Notes: generated by a model not told the origin, from the sequence alone. DNA of 64,000 bases from Nitrospira sp. BO4 (GCA_030144965.1 JAMPUU010000016.1:105639-169638); one strand, 5' to 3'; numbered from the stretch's first letter, positions 46,179-56,245 are shown. A program made the numbers and translations.

Positions 46179-48149
46179 TCAGTCCAATTGTACAAACTTA
46201 CCCTGTTTGACCTGCAGAAGAAAGAGCGGTCGGTGCAGGGTGCCGTCCGGTCCGAAACTGGCGGGACCGGCAAGTGTCGGCAGGTTGTGCTGCGTCATCA
46301 AGAATTCTTGGAGGGCTTCGCCGGAGGTTGCACCGTGACGGATTCCTTCGATCACGATTCGAGCCGCATCATATCCCTGCATCGTAAAGAGGGAAGGGGT
46401 GGTTTGGAAACGCTTCTGGTATCGCTGGACGAACTCCTGCACGGCAGGGGTCGGACTGTCGACGAAGAAGCCGTCGACGAATGTGGCGCCGTCGACCGTT
46501 CGATCGGCGGTGCGGGCGAAATCCTGCGAGTTCCAGCCGTTCGTGCCCAATAGAGGAGCTTTAATGTCGTGATAGGCCAGCTGGGCGGCGATGAGGCCGA
46601 TCTCATGCGATCGACTCGGGATGAAAATGGCGTCGAATCCCGGAGTATAAAGGACGCGCTTTTCTGTTCGGCTGATCGGTTTGCCGGGTAGACGCGGCAC
46701 ATCCACCGGAATGGCCAGCCCGTACTTTTTCAGGTCCTCGGCCTTGAGCCGCTGGATTTGAGGTCCGAAATCGGTTTCCCCTTCCTTGAAAGTTTCGATC
46801 GCGATGATTTCGCCGTCGCGCTGACGCACTTCCTGAATGAAGAGGCGGGCCAGTTCCCGCCCATAGACTGTGTCAGGGTGGAGAATGCAGAACCGTCGAT
46901 AGTCCCGTTCTTTCGCGGCATACGCGGCGATACGCTGGGCTTGCATCGCGTAGGTCAGCGACGTGCTGAACAGATAGGTGCCCAATCGGCGGACGTTCGG
47001 GAGCGTTGCCGCCGGTGTGATCAAGGGCACTCTCGTCCTTTGCGCCATTTCTGCCATGACCGGCAGATTCTTTGACAACATGGGCCCGATGACGGCGAGC
47101 GGACGATCGTCGTTCAGCAGCTCTGAGAGATCATCTAAAAATCCCTGCCGGTCGGCATCATGATCTTTCACGAGCAACCCAACGGTTGGAGTACCGGGCT
47201 GCTCGCGGGCCCGTTCCACTGCGAGCTGAATACCTTCCAAGACGTCGTTCGCAAACACGGACAGGTTTCCAGACAGTGGGAGGACCGCCGCGAGGAAATA
47301 CTGATTGGCTTTCAATCTGGCCCTCAAGAGGTCCAGGGTCTCGCTGGCCTTTGGGCTATAAGGATGGCCTGGAAATGAGGCCAGGAATTGTCGAATCTCC
47401 CGTTCCGCTAAATGGTCTTCGCCGCGTCCGGTGTAATACTCAATGAGACGGATCGACGCGAGGTCACCCGGATAAGAGCGCGGGTATCCGTCCCGTACTC
47501 GGGCCAGCCCTTTCTTGTCCAACTTCTCGGAGATAAATTGACGAATCTGCTCCCGCGTTTCCTTGACCTGTTCCCCCGAACTGCCTGCTATTCCCTCCAG
47601 TAATGTGTGGATGGCCCGGACATATTCTTTCTTTTGAGCGAATGCCTCCGCAGTCAGTTGCTGAGCCTCATGCCTGGTGGTTTCGTCCAGCGTCGTCGTC
47701 CGTACCTGGGCCAGTAATGGCAGGGCCAAGTCGATATTGCCCATTGCCACGTGGGTCCGGGCCAGCAGCAGCTTGCCTCGATCTACAAGCTCGGATTCAG
47801 GGAACTCTGTCTGGAGCTGGTTGAGATAGCGGAGCGCCTCGCCGTAGTCCTTCATGCCGTAGAGGGCTGCGCCGAGCAGCAGGTAGGTGTCATCGAGGTG
47901 TTCAGGCGGTGGAGTCGTGGTCAAGAATCGACGCAAGGTGGAGGCGGCGGACTCGGGATCGCCTTTTTCAATCAGTTGTTTGGCCTGATTCAAGATCGGC
48001 GGAATAGGAGAAAGATTCTTAGCGGGATCCGCCGCTTCACTCCATCCAGCTGATAGCAGAGTAATACCGAGCATCGCCGCAAGCGCGATGATGACCATCA
48101 GCGGCGGCTTGGCTGAAACGGGGAAAGGGTTATACGAGTAGGCGAGCAT
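46179..48149 (-). CDS. LpoA-like protein: TPR plus periplasmic-binding-fold domain
   Basis: 656 residues with an N-terminal signal/anchor (VIIALAAMLGITLLSAGWSEA). Residues about 40-260 are TPR-like helical repeats; residues 290-656 are a type I periplasmic-binding fold (ABC branched-chain receptor type): VLPLSGNLSVFANDVLEGIQLA, AVIGPMLSKNLPVM, PLITPAATLPN, and YDAARIVIEGI. This layout fits penicillin-binding protein activator LpoA, which stimulates PBP1A. No ABC transporter is nearby, favouring a non-transport role. No lipobox Cys is seen. Confidence 0.8.
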   Translation of the reverse strand: MLAYSYNPFPVSAKPPLMVIIALAAMLGITLLSAGWSEAADPAKNLSPIPPILNQAKQLIEKGDPESAASTLRRFLTTTPPPEHLDDTYLLLGAALYGMKDYGEALRYLNQLQTEFPESELVDRGKLLLARTHVAMGNIDLALPLLAQVRTTTLDETTRHEAQQLTAEAFAQKKEYVRAIHTLLEGIAGSSGEQVKETREQIRQFISEKLDKKGLARVRDGYPRSYPGDLASIRLIEYYTGRGEDHLAEREIRQFLASFPGHPYSPKASETLDLLRARLKANQYFLAAVLPLSGNLSVFANDVLEGIQLAVERAREQPGTPTVGLLVKDHDADRQGFLDDLSELLNDDRPLAVIGPMLSKNLPVMAEMAQRTRVPLITPAATLPNVRRLGTYLFSTSLTYAMQAQRIAAYAAKERDYRRFCILHPDTVYGRELARLFIQEVRQRDGEIIAIETFKEGETDFGPQIQRLKAEDLKKYGLAIPVDVPRLPGKPISRTEKRVLYTPGFDAIFIPSRSHEIGLIAAQLAYHDIKAPLLGTNGWNSQDFARTADRTVDGATFVDGFFVDSPTPAVQEFVQRYQKRFQTTPSLFTMQGYDAARIVIEGIRHGATSGEALQEFLMTQHNLPTLAGPASFGPDGTLHRPLFLLQVKQGKFVQLD

Positions 48150-48219
48150 TACGTTCGGCCCGTGGTAGGCCGTACGTGACTAGTATCGGAAAGGGTGCGA
48201 CCTGTCAAGGAGAACTACC

Positions 48220-49227
48220 GTGGCGTCATTGTTCCGAGCAAGTGACTTGGCTATAGTCCATTATCCGATGGCTATGGCTCACTCTTCACCACCATTATTG
48301 GATCCTCTGGTCGAACGATATCTCTGCCAGCTGAGGGTTGAAGGAGGGTTGGCAACCAATACGCTGGAGGCTTACCGGCGGGACCTCCTCCGATTGCAGG
48401 AGTATCTGCGGGAGCATCAATTCAGCATGAAGGATTCCATTCCACCGCATACTGTGCGGTCGTTCCTGGCGGTCCTCAAACAGGACGCGCTTGCGGCATC
48501 ATCGGTTGCCCGCATACTCTCGGCGATTCGAGGATGGTATCGGTTTCTGGTTCGAGAAAAAATCGTGGACGCAAGCCCAGTTCGTGATGTGACGGCGGCG
48601 CGTCGCCCGGTCCGATTGCCGAGGACGCTGACGCATCAGGAAGTGACGGCGTTGCTGGAGTTGCCCGCGCGGGATCGCCTTGAGGACCAACGTGACCGTG
48701 CCATGCTGGAATTGCTGTATGCATCGGGTCTGCGCGTTTCAGAACTCGTGGGGCTGCATCTCTCCCAGATCGATATGACTCTCGGCTGCCTCAGGGTGAT
48801 GGGGAAAGGCGCTAAGGAACGAGTCGTGCCGGTGGGACAGACAGCGCGGGAGCTATTAGTTGAGTACCTCGAGCAGGTACGACCAGCCCTGCTCAAACGG
48901 CGATCGTCCCGTGCCCTCTTCGTCAGCAGGCGTGGGCAGGGACTCACGAGGCAGGCGTGTTGGAAGCTTCTTCTACACCGCGCGCGACGCGCGGGTATTT
49001 CCAAGCCGATTTCGCCGCATATGCTCCGGCATTCGTTTGCGACGCATCTCCTGGAAGGCGGGGCCGACCTCCGAGCCGTTCAATCGATGCTGGGACATGC
49101 GGATATCGAGACGACCCAAATCTATACGCATGTGGAGCGTAGCCGGCTTAAGCAAGTCCATCGGCAATTTTTCCCGCGGCAGATCAGTCGCCGACGAACT
49201 GACTCAGAGAAGGTGAGGAAACCATAG
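48220..49227 (+). CDS. xerD: Tyrosine recombinase XerD/XerC
   Basis: 335 residues. N-terminal SAM-like core-binding domain (YLCQLRVEGGLATNTLEAYRR) and catalytic domain with Arg (YASGLRVSELVGL), Lys (GKGAKER), HxxRH (PHMLRHSFATHL), His (LGHADIETT) and Tyr (IYTHVERSRL). Chromosome-dimer resolution is the likely role; XerC versus XerD cannot be settled here. GTG at 48220 has AAGGAG seven bases upstream. It precedes tRNA-Val, but no integrated element is seen. Confidence 0.9.
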   Translation: MASLFRASDLAIVHYPMAMAHSSPPLLDPLVERYLCQLRVEGGLATNTLEAYRRDLLRLQEYLREHQFSMKDSIPPHTVRSFLAVLKQDALAASSVARILSAIRGWYRFLVREKIVDASPVRDVTAARRPVRLPRTLTHQEVTALLELPARDRLEDQRDRAMLELLYASGLRVSELVGLHLSQIDMTLGCLRVMGKGAKERVVPVGQTARELLVEYLEQVRPALLKRRSSRALFVSRRGQGLTRQACWKLLLHRARRAGISKPISPHMLRHSFATHLLEGGADLRAVQSMLGHADIETTQIYTHVERSRLKQVHRQFFPRQISRRRTDSEKVRKP

Positions 49228-49335
49228 GAATGAAATGGTGTCGTCTATGGCAAAGAAAGCAGCACGAGCTATGCGCATCCTGGTTGACAAGGAGATGCGG
49301 ACTTGGTACGCTCCGCGGACGTTGCCAAGAAAATC

Positions 49336-49411
49336 GGGCGGATAGCTCAGTTGGGAGAGCGCTGCCCTTACAAGGCAGAGGTCACAGGTTCAATCCCTGT
49401 TCCGCCTACCA
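49336..49411 (+). tRNA. tRNA-Val (TAC)
   Basis: 76 nt with CCA encoded. Acceptor arms GGGCGGA/TCCGCCT pair with one G-T wobble; D arm GCTCAGTTGGGAGAGC, anticodon arm with loop CTTACAA (anticodon TAC), T arm CAGGTTCAATCCCTG. Confidence 0.97.
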
Positions 49412-49544
49412 TTGGAAGACTCTGGTAAGCAGCGACAGGAAGAGCACTTCCGTAACGAAGGATCCGATTCCTACACTCGGGAGTTGAGCGGCGACCAACG
49501 ATATCCACTTGTCCTGCTGTTGTTCCGCTATTGAGAGACTTTAC

Positions 49545-49622
49545 GGGGCCGTCGTTCAGCCTGGTTAGGACGCCAGATTGTCAATCTGGAGGTCGCGGGT
49601 TCAAATCCCGTCGGCCCCGCCA
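49545..49622 (+). tRNA. tRNA-Asp (GTC)
   Basis: 78 nt with CCA encoded. Acceptor GGGGCCG/CGGCCCC, anticodon loop TTGTCAA (anticodon GTC), T arm CGGGTTCAAATCCCG. Confidence 0.97.
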
Positions 49623-49695
49623 TTTTCCCCAGTGTTTGGTACAATCCACTTTACCAAGAAGCGTTGAGCGCTGAGGAGGGAGAGTCTAGACTCGT

Positions 49696-50397
49696 ATGTT
49701 TCAAGCCGGTCCACTGGGAATTATTGCGTCGCTCGGGATTGTCTCGAAGGTGGTTCTGCTGATTCTGGTCTGCTTTTCCATCATTTCATGGGCGATCATT
49801 TTCTATAAATGGGCGACGTTTCGTGCGGCCGAGGCAAAGGACCGCCGTTTCATGGCCGTATTGCTTCGGGCAAGAGATGTCGAGGAAGTCACACGGCACG
49901 CGCAACAAACGGCCGGAAGCCCCTGTGCGAAAATTTTTCATACCGTCGTCCAGCGATTGGGCCATATCCCCACCGAACTGAATGACACCGGCTCCATGGC
50001 TTTTGATCGGCATGTGATGGAACGGACGGCGGCACATCTGGCCCAAGGTCAGATTTCCAAACTGGAGTCGTATCTGCCGTTTCTGGCGACCACCGGGAAC
50101 ATAAGCCCATTCGTGGGCCTCTTGGGAACCGTCATGGGCATTATCGACTCATTCCGGGAAATCGGCACACAAGGCACGGCCAGTATTGCGGCCGTTGCGC
50201 CGGGGGTTTCGGAAGCGTTGATTGCGACCGCCGCCGGATTGTTCGCCGCGATTCCTGCCGTCATCGCCTATAATTATTTTCTCACCCGCATCAGGCGAAC
50301 CGCATTGCACATGGATTCCGTCGTGGTGGAACTCCTGGCCTTGGTCCCAGCCCAAACCAGACCTGTCGCTCAGGTTCCCGTTGGGGCGAAGGGATGA
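49696..50397 (+). CDS. tolQ: TolQ (MotA/TolQ/ExbB family)
   Basis: 233-residue inner-membrane protein, three helices; forms the proton-driven motor with TolR and drives TolA-Pal outer-membrane invagination. Shows [22 protein letters not shown] and the [22 protein letters not shown] pore helix. ATG 49696; GGAGGGAG is 12 bases upstream. Its 3' end overlaps tolR by 4 bp. Confidence 0.93.
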   Translation: MFQAGPLGIIASLGIVSKVVLLILVCFSIISWAIIFYKWATFRAAEAKDRRFMAVLLRARDVEEVTRHAQQTAGSPCAKIFHTVVQRLGHIPTELNDTGSMAFDRHVMERTAAHLAQGQISKLESYLPFLATTGNISPFVGLLGTVMGIIDSFREIGTQGTASIAAVAPGVSEALIATAAGLFAAIPAVIAYNYFLTRIRRTALHMDSVVVELLALVPAQTRPVAQVPVGAKG

Positions 50398-50837
50398 TTT
50401 TCGAGACGCGACAACGTCGATTCTTGGCGGAGATCAACGTGATTCCGCTCGTGGATGTCGTGCTCGTGCTGCTGGTGATCTTCATGGTCACCGCGCCGAT
50501 GCTCTATCGGGGAATGGACATCAAGCTGCCGACTTCAGCGTCGAACACCATCAAGCCGGAGATCCGGGCGGTGCTGACGATCGAGAAGGACCAGCGCCTC
50601 TACCTCGACAAAGATCAAGTGAGTGTGGCTCAACTCGAGCGAAAGCTGCGTGTGTTGAAAGAAGAGCATGCGGATGTCTCACTGTATCTGCGCGCCGATC
50701 GCGACGTGCCGTATGGCATTGTGGTTCAGGTGATGGATGGCGTCAAGAAAGCCGGTATCGAGAAACTCGGTATGGTAACTGACCCGACGGGACCTGAACG
50801 AGTTGAGGGTCCATCGTCCCCTCCACATAACCAGTAG
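50394..50837 (+). CDS. tolR: TolR (ExbD family)
   Basis: 147 residues. One N-terminal helix with proton-pathway Asp in [17 protein letters not shown], a periplasmic domain ([32 protein letters not shown]). ATGA overlap with tolQ shows coupled translation. Confidence 0.93.
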   Translation: MIFETRQRRFLAEINVIPLVDVVLVLLVIFMVTAPMLYRGMDIKLPTSASNTIKPEIRAVLTIEKDQRLYLDKDQVSVAQLERKLRVLKEEHADVSLYLRADRDVPYGIVVQVMDGVKKAGIEKLGMVTDPTGPERVEGPSSPPHNQ

Positions 50838-50850
50838 GATAAGGTTTACG

Positions 50851-51894
50851 GTGCAGGCTTGGACATCAGCCGGCATGTTAGCGGATGATGAATGGCAGGC
50901 GACGCTGACTCGTCGCTTGGCCGGTGCCGTCGTCGTTTCTCTGGTGCTCCATGTGGGAATACTGGCCGTTGTCGGGTGGATACGACTGCCTCAACATGGT
51001 GAGCGGCCTCTGGCTTCCATTGAAATATCCCTCGCGAATCTCCAGACGCCTCCGGTAAAGACCGTTGAACCCGAGAAGAGTCCGCCGAGTAAAAAAGAGG
51101 TAGAGCGACCCAAACCGGTTGAGCAGCCCAAGCCCATTGAGCGCTCCAAGCCTGCACCACCAGTCAAAGCAGCGCCGTCGCCGGCATCGCCTGTGAAAGC
51201 AGCGCCGATTCCTCCTCCGGTGGCTCCCGCAAAGCCGTCAAATGACATCATGCGCGATGTCATGAAAGACATTGAATTGCCGCCCGACGCTCCGAGGTTG
51301 GGGGACATCAGTCCAGAGGACAAACCTAAGAAGCTGCCGGCCATGAAACTGCCCGATGTGCCGGTCGTTGCGGAGACAAGGGAAGCGACGGAGAGAAAAC
51401 CGGTCGTTCCCGCGCCGTCTTCATCCTTGACGGAAGATGTCGCGAAAGAATTGGACGAAGAACTCAAGAAGATCAGGAAGCTCGAACCTCCCAAGGCAAC
51501 AGCTCCCGCTGACGTGCCGCCGAAGCCCGCGCCCCAAGTGGAGGCGAAAGCGGTGAGTATTAAAACTGTCGACACCACGCTCAAGGTTCCGGGGATGGCT
51601 CCGGGGTCCAACGCGTATCTGGGGCTGGTCCGTCAACGCATCAGTGGCTTCTGGAGCGCCCCTCCGGTGGATGTGACCGGGCAGGCCTATGTCGTCATTG
51701 TGCAATTCCGACTGCATCGAAATGGGTCGGTGACCGGGGTATCGATCGAACGGTCCTCTGGAAATGAATATTATGACTTGGCCGGAAAACGGGCTGTGCT
51801 CAACGCGGTTCCCTTACCTGTATTCCCGCCGGACATCACGGATGCCTATTTCGACGCGCATTTCACTTTTACCGTCGGTGAACCTCAAGGATAA
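50851..51894 (+). CDS. tolA: TolA-like protein (TonB-type C-terminus)
   Basis: 347 residues. An N-terminal TM helix (VVVSLVLHVGILAVVGWI), a long Pro/Lys/Glu-rich linker (about 60-255), and a TonB/TolA C-terminal domain with YLGLVRQRISGFWSAPPVDV and VTGVSIERSSGNEYYDL. GTG at 50851 has AAGG six bases upstream. TolQ-R-A form a bridge across the periplasm to Pal. Confidence 0.85.
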   Translation: MQAWTSAGMLADDEWQATLTRRLAGAVVVSLVLHVGILAVVGWIRLPQHGERPLASIEISLANLQTPPVKTVEPEKSPPSKKEVERPKPVEQPKPIERSKPAPPVKAAPSPASPVKAAPIPPPVAPAKPSNDIMRDVMKDIELPPDAPRLGDISPEDKPKKLPAMKLPDVPVVAETREATERKPVVPAPSSSLTEDVAKELDEELKKIRKLEPPKATAPADVPPKPAPQVEAKAVSIKTVDTTLKVPGMAPGSNAYLGLVRQRISGFWSAPPVDVTGQAYVVIVQFRLHRNGSVTGVSIERSSGNEYYDLAGKRAVLNAVPLPVFPPDITDAYFDAHFTFTVGEPQG

Positions 51895-51897
51895 CCT

Positions 51898-53238
51898 ATG
51901 ACGTTTCGAGCTCTCGTGATCGTCGGTTTTTGTGCATTGGCCGGTCTGGTATGGATCATCGAATCCGGTGCCGCGGACGTATTTCTTGAAGCCACAAGAC
52001 CGGATTTTCAGAAGATTCCGTTGGGAGTCGCCGGGATCGATAATATCGGCGGATCGGAGTCGCCTGAAGGGCGTGTCAAACTGGGCACACGCATCGAAGA
52101 GGTACTCAAGGCGGATGTGCGACGCTCACTCGTGTTTTCTCTTGTCGATTTGTCGAGCCTGGGCATTAAAGTCAGTCAATCGGGAGCAGAGCCTGATCCG
52201 TCCTTCAAGCAAGCTGCGGAGAACGGGGTGTCCGTCATCGTGTGGGGCAAGGCGGGGATGAAGAACGGAAACAAGGACCCGGATGTCAACATGGATGGGT
52301 ACGTGTATGATGCCGGCACCGATGAAGTGGTGGGTGGCAAACGATACGTCGGCTCCACGTCGGTCGTCCGGCTTATGGCGCATCGATTTGCGGATGAGTT
52401 GGTCTTCCGGTATACGGGTGAGCCCGGAATTGCCAGGACGAAGATCGCCTACGTCTCGGAGCAAGGATCGGCCCGCGAATTATTCGTGATGGATTACGAT
52501 GGGTATGAGCCGCGTCAGCTGACGGCGGACGGCTTCTTGAACCTGATGCCACGCTGGTCGCCGGATCGCCGATTCTTGGTCTTCACCGCGTACCGCAATC
52601 GAAACGCTCAAAATATCGACATGATTGAGCTTGCCACTGGAAAGCGCTGGACGCTGGTTGCGCAGGGAGGGTTGAACATCACGCCGGCTCTCTCTCCGGA
52701 TGGAAATGCGCTGGCCTATTCTTCAAGCCATGAAGGAAACGCTGAGCTGTACCGCTTGGATCCCCGCACAAAAGCCGTTCAACGACTGACGACGAACGCC
52801 GCCGGAGATCTCTCTCCTTCCTGGTCTCCTTCCGGTCGTGAGCTCGCCTTTACATCGGATCGGAGCGGAGGCCCGCAAATTTTTCTCATGAGTGCGGATG
52901 GATCCAACGTGCGTCGATTGACGTTTGATGGTGACTATAATGCCGCGCCGGCGTGGTCGCCTCGAGGGAATTGGATCGCCTATGTGTGCCGGACCTCCAA
53001 GAAAGAATACAAACTGTGTTTGATCACACCGGACGGCCAGAAGCATGTACAGCTCACGACGGGACCGGGCGTGGACGATTCTCCCTCCTGGTCTCCGGAT
53101 GGGCGCCATCTCGTGTTCAGTTCGACGGCGGACGGAAAGAGCCAGATCTACATGATCAATGCGGATGGCAAGGATTTCGAGCGCATTACGTTCACGGGCA
53201 CTCACAACAGCGCGCCGACATGGTCGCCGGCTTCGTGA
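51898..53238 (+). CDS. tolB: TolB
   Basis: 446 residues, signal peptide, N-terminal alpha/beta domain, then a six-bladed WD40-like propeller with repeats of SPDGxxLAYSS type (LSPDGNALAYSSSHEGNA, WSPSGRELAFTSDRSGG, WSPDGRHLVFSSTADG). It binds Pal and links to TolA. Starts 3 bp after tolA. Confidence 0.94.
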   Translation: MTFRALVIVGFCALAGLVWIIESGAADVFLEATRPDFQKIPLGVAGIDNIGGSESPEGRVKLGTRIEEVLKADVRRSLVFSLVDLSSLGIKVSQSGAEPDPSFKQAAENGVSVIVWGKAGMKNGNKDPDVNMDGYVYDAGTDEVVGGKRYVGSTSVVRLMAHRFADELVFRYTGEPGIARTKIAYVSEQGSARELFVMDYDGYEPRQLTADGFLNLMPRWSPDRRFLVFTAYRNRNAQNIDMIELATGKRWTLVAQGGLNITPALSPDGNALAYSSSHEGNAELYRLDPRTKAVQRLTTNAAGDLSPSWSPSGRELAFTSDRSGGPQIFLMSADGSNVRRLTFDGDYNAAPAWSPRGNWIAYVCRTSKKEYKLCLITPDGQKHVQLTTGPGVDDSPSWSPDGRHLVFSSTADGKSQIYMINADGKDFERITFTGTHNSAPTWSPAS

Positions 53239-53307
53239 TTTTTTGATGAGGCATTGACGATAATCGTCCTCCGCTGTATGAAGGAGAGGACATCTTATGA
53301 GGAGGGA

Positions 53308-54015
53308 ATGAATCCAATGAAAAAGTTATCAGCCAGCTACTTGCCGTTGATTCTTGGGGTCCTTGTACTAGGTACCCCTGCGTGTTCGAAAAAGGCGGTT
53401 CAATCGGGAGGAGGGACCCAGTCGTTACAGGAAGACATGGCCAAAGGAGGCATGGCCAAGGAAGGAACCGGCTCGAGCTTTCCCGATACGTCCCTTTCCG
53501 GCCGTGAGGATTCGAGCAGTCTACGCGGATTGGATCGCAATCCTTCCGAGGAACGGCTCGGCGGCAATAACGGGAATACCGGCAGCTCCGGGAATACCTT
53601 GGTGGCGAAATCCGATCCCGGGACCGCCGCTCGCCAGTTGGACGAAATGCGTGCCGAGCAGGCGGCATCGGCGGCAGCCGGACTGCGGGATGTCTTTTTC
53701 GCTTACGATAGTTTTTCAATAACGGATGAAGGACGCCAAGCGTTGTCCGGTGATGCGGAATGGGCCAAATCGAATCCGAGCGTGCAACTGAAAATCGAAG
53801 GACATTGTGACGAACGGGGCACCTCAGCCTATAATTTGGTATTGGGTGAGAAACGCGCAAAAGCAGTTCGGAACTATCTGGTTGAGCTGGGTGTGGCCTC
53901 CAATCACTTATCGGTCATCTCCTACGGGAAGGAACGGCCATTCTGTAATGAGCATGCCGAATCCTGTTATTCGCAGAATCGCCGCGGTCATCTCGTCGTC
54001 AAGACGGGGAAGTAG
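53308..54015 (+). CDS. pal: Pal (peptidoglycan-associated lipoprotein)
   Basis: 235 residues. Lipobox GTPAC, a long Gly/Ser-rich linker (about 30-110), then an OmpA-like peptidoglycan-binding domain with FFAYDSFSIT, IEGHCDERGTSAYNLVLG and RAKAVRNYLVELGV. ATG 53308 lies only 2-3 bases after GGAGGGA; 53317 is an alternative. Tethers the outer membrane to peptidoglycan. Confidence 0.93.
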   Translation: MNPMKKLSASYLPLILGVLVLGTPACSKKAVQSGGGTQSLQEDMAKGGMAKEGTGSSFPDTSLSGREDSSSLRGLDRNPSEERLGGNNGNTGSSGNTLVAKSDPGTAARQLDEMRAEQAASAAAGLRDVFFAYDSFSITDEGRQALSGDAEWAKSNPSVQLKIEGHCDERGTSAYNLVLGEKRAKAVRNYLVELGVASNHLSVISYGKERPFCNEHAESCYSQNRRGHLVVKTGK

Positions 54016-54072
54016 GAAGGGTGTCGCCGCATAGGCGGCTTCGCCTCTCGTGAATCGGTCGGAGAAAAGAAA

Positions 54073-55479
54073 TTGGATATGAAACCTCAACGGCGAGCCA
54101 CGCACGGTGTGATCCTCAGCATCGCAACGGTAGGGGCCGTCTTGTCGGGCTGTGTCGCACAGCAGGCTGACCTGAAACAGACCGAAAAAGTTCTTCAGCA
54201 GCAGCTCTCACAGACCAGAGCTCGGCAAGGTCAGGAGATTACGACTCTCCGAGAATACGAGCTGCCGCAACTGCGGGGAGAGCTGGAAAAGGTTCTGCAC
54301 CAAACACAAGAGCTTCAGGCCAGACAGGAGGACCTCAAGCATCGGTCGGCGCAGCTGGAGCAGCAGACGAAGAAGTTGGAGCAACTGGCGGCCAAGCTTG
54401 AAACCGACGGCAGCACGCGCCATCTGTGGGTGCAAAAGAGTTTCGAGACTCAGGATACCAAGGTTTCGGCCAGACTGGATGAAATGTCCAAGACCATGGA
54501 AGCCATGAAGAAGGACATCATCGAAGTCGTCCAGCGTACCAATGAAGGTCTCGCCAAGCGGGTAGACGTGAAACTTGATGAACAACGAAAAGAAGCGACG
54601 GAAAATCACAATAGGATCGAGCAGGTCTCACAAAAGTTTGCCCAATTTAATCAGGCGCTGACCGGATTTCGAGAAGCATTGACCGGCCTCAATGATCGTG
54701 TGGGTGAGGAAGAACAGGCCACGAAGAACGTCGCGGCGAAGCTCGACGGCGATTCAAAGACCACGGCCATTCATGCGGAGGAAGTCAACAGAAGCGTGCT
54801 CTCTGTGACGAAGGCGCTGGAAGCCGTCGGGCAAAAAATGACCGCCCGTCTTGACGAGCAAGACAGCCGGATCGACTCGCTTCTGAAGGCCGTGGAGCAG
54901 ATTTCGAATAAGCCCGCTCCTCGGCAACAAGGCGCCAAGCCGGCTCAGCGATCGACGCCGGGCCCGAATGAGACCACACCGGAAGGCGGCCAGGCGTCGG
55001 CTTCATCCGGTGGACCGGAGGCCACCGCAGGCGTGACGACGATTGTGCCGCCTCAAGAATCACCGACGTTCGAAACCACGCAGGCCAGCGCCGATCCTCC
55101 TGATCGGGTGCGCTATGAACGACTGCTGACTTTGTTTAGAGAGGGAGATCTGGAAGGAGCCCGTCAAGGATTCACCGGCTTTCTCTCCGAGTATCCGAAC
55201 TCCACCCTCGCCCCGAATGCCCGCTTTTGGCTGGGCGAATCGTACTTCGGGAAGAAGGATTTTCAGAAAGCAATCGATGCGTACGACAAGGTGGAGATCG
55301 ACTATCCCAGCAGTGAGAAGGTACCCGCCGCGATCCTGAAAAAGGGGTTTGCTTATTTGGCGTTGAAGGACAAGAAGCGGGCATCGTCGGCATTCAAGCA
55401 AGTGGTCACGCTGTACCCGAAAAGCAGCGAAGCGGGAAAAGCGTCGGACAAACTGGCTCAACTCAAGGAGGTGCGGTAA
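54073..55479 (+). CDS. CpoB/YbgF-like lipoprotein with long coiled coil and TPRs
   Basis: 468 residues. Signal and lipobox LSGC (Cys about 26), a coiled coil of about 250 residues, a Pro/Ser/Gly-rich linker, then YbgF-type TPRs (YERLLTLFREGDLEGARQGFTGFLSEYPNSTLAPNARFWLGESYF and on). It appears a paralogue or elongated form of CpoB next to a second one. TTG at 54073 has GGAG eight bases upstream, ATG at 54079 is an alternative. Confidence 0.83.
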   Translation: MDMKPQRRATHGVILSIATVGAVLSGCVAQQADLKQTEKVLQQQLSQTRARQGQEITTLREYELPQLRGELEKVLHQTQELQARQEDLKHRSAQLEQQTKKLEQLAAKLETDGSTRHLWVQKSFETQDTKVSARLDEMSKTMEAMKKDIIEVVQRTNEGLAKRVDVKLDEQRKEATENHNRIEQVSQKFAQFNQALTGFREALTGLNDRVGEEEQATKNVAAKLDGDSKTTAIHAEEVNRSVLSVTKALEAVGQKMTARLDEQDSRIDSLLKAVEQISNKPAPRQQGAKPAQRSTPGPNETTPEGGQASASSGGPEATAGVTTIVPPQESPTFETTQASADPPDRVRYERLLTLFREGDLEGARQGFTGFLSEYPNSTLAPNARFWLGESYFGKKDFQKAIDAYDKVEIDYPSSEKVPAAILKKGFAYLALKDKKRASSAFKQVVTLYPKSSEAGKASDKLAQLKEVR

Positions 55480-55483
55480 CACC

Positions 55484-56245
55484 ATGCGTGTCCGTACAGT
55501 GCTGTCCGGTTCCGTGACATGGGGGCTGATGGTGTCGGCTGTGGTTCTCGCCGGTTGTGCCAAACATGCGGACTTTATGGAAATTCGCGATCAGCTCTCA
55601 ACGATCTCGCGAACCCAGGACCAGGACCATCAACGGGTGGATACTGTGATGCGTCGAGTGGAGGCGATGGAGCGGAGCAAGGATTCGGAGGCGACGAAGC
55701 CGCGAATCGATGATTTGGCGGCTCGCTTTCAACGGATGGAACATCGACTTGCAAAGCTTGAAGAAACGTCGAGTCAATTGTCGGCTAGGCTGGATTCTTC
55801 GGGTGAGCCGCGCGCATCGAAGCCGGTCAAACCGACACAATCGGCGGAACCGATGGCGACGGCGTTGGGAATTACGCCGACCTCCGCATTCAATCTGGCG
55901 TATAACGATTATCTCAACGGGAAGTATGAGCTTTCGGTAGCGGGGTTTCAGCGGTTCATCAAAGACTTTCCCGGGACTTCGCTGACTCCGAATGCCCAAT
56001 ATTGGTTGGGCGAGTCGTATTACAATTTGAAGGACTATGGTCGGGCCATCCAGACATTCGATTATCTGGTGGCGGAATACCCTGGAAACGAAAAAGTGCC
56101 CGCCGCGCTGTACAAGCTGGGTCTGGCGACGGCCGAGACCGGCGACCTTCCGAAGTCGAGAAAGAATCTGAAGCGTGTGCTCGAAGAGTTCCCCTCGTCG
56201 GACGAATCCAAACTGGCGAAGAACAAGTTGGCCGATCTCCGATGA
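55484..56245 (+). CDS. cpoB: Tol-Pal system protein CpoB/YbgF
   Basis: 253 residues. Lipobox LAGC, short coiled coil (about 40-95), then three TPR-like repeats (FNLAYNDYLNGKYELSVAGF, PNAQYWLGESYYNLKDYG, AALYKLGLATAETGD). Canonical CpoB is periplasmic; here a lipobox is present. In E. coli it coordinates PBP1B with Tol. Starts 4 bp after the previous gene. Confidence 0.9.
   Translation: MRVRTVLSGSVTWGLMVSAVVLAGCAKHADFMEIRDQLSTISRTQDQDHQRVDTVMRRVEAMERSKDSEATKPRIDDLAARFQRMEHRLAKLEETSSQLSARLDSSGEPRASKPVKPTQSAEPMATALGITPTSAFNLAYNDYLNGKYELSVAGFQRFIKDFPGTSLTPNAQYWLGESYYNLKDYGRAIQTFDYLVAEYPGNEKVPAALYKLGLATAETGDLPKSRKNLKRVLEEFPSSDESKLAKNKLADLR

Noticed and set aside
49230..49487. Open frame across tRNA-Val
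   Set aside because: It runs through the whole tRNA gene, has no ribosome-binding site or family resemblance, and is chance coding.
48220..49622. Integrase and tRNA pair as a genomic-island edge
   Set aside because: XerD fits the housekeeping type, and no direct repeat, excision genes or phage genes follow; core tol genes follow instead.
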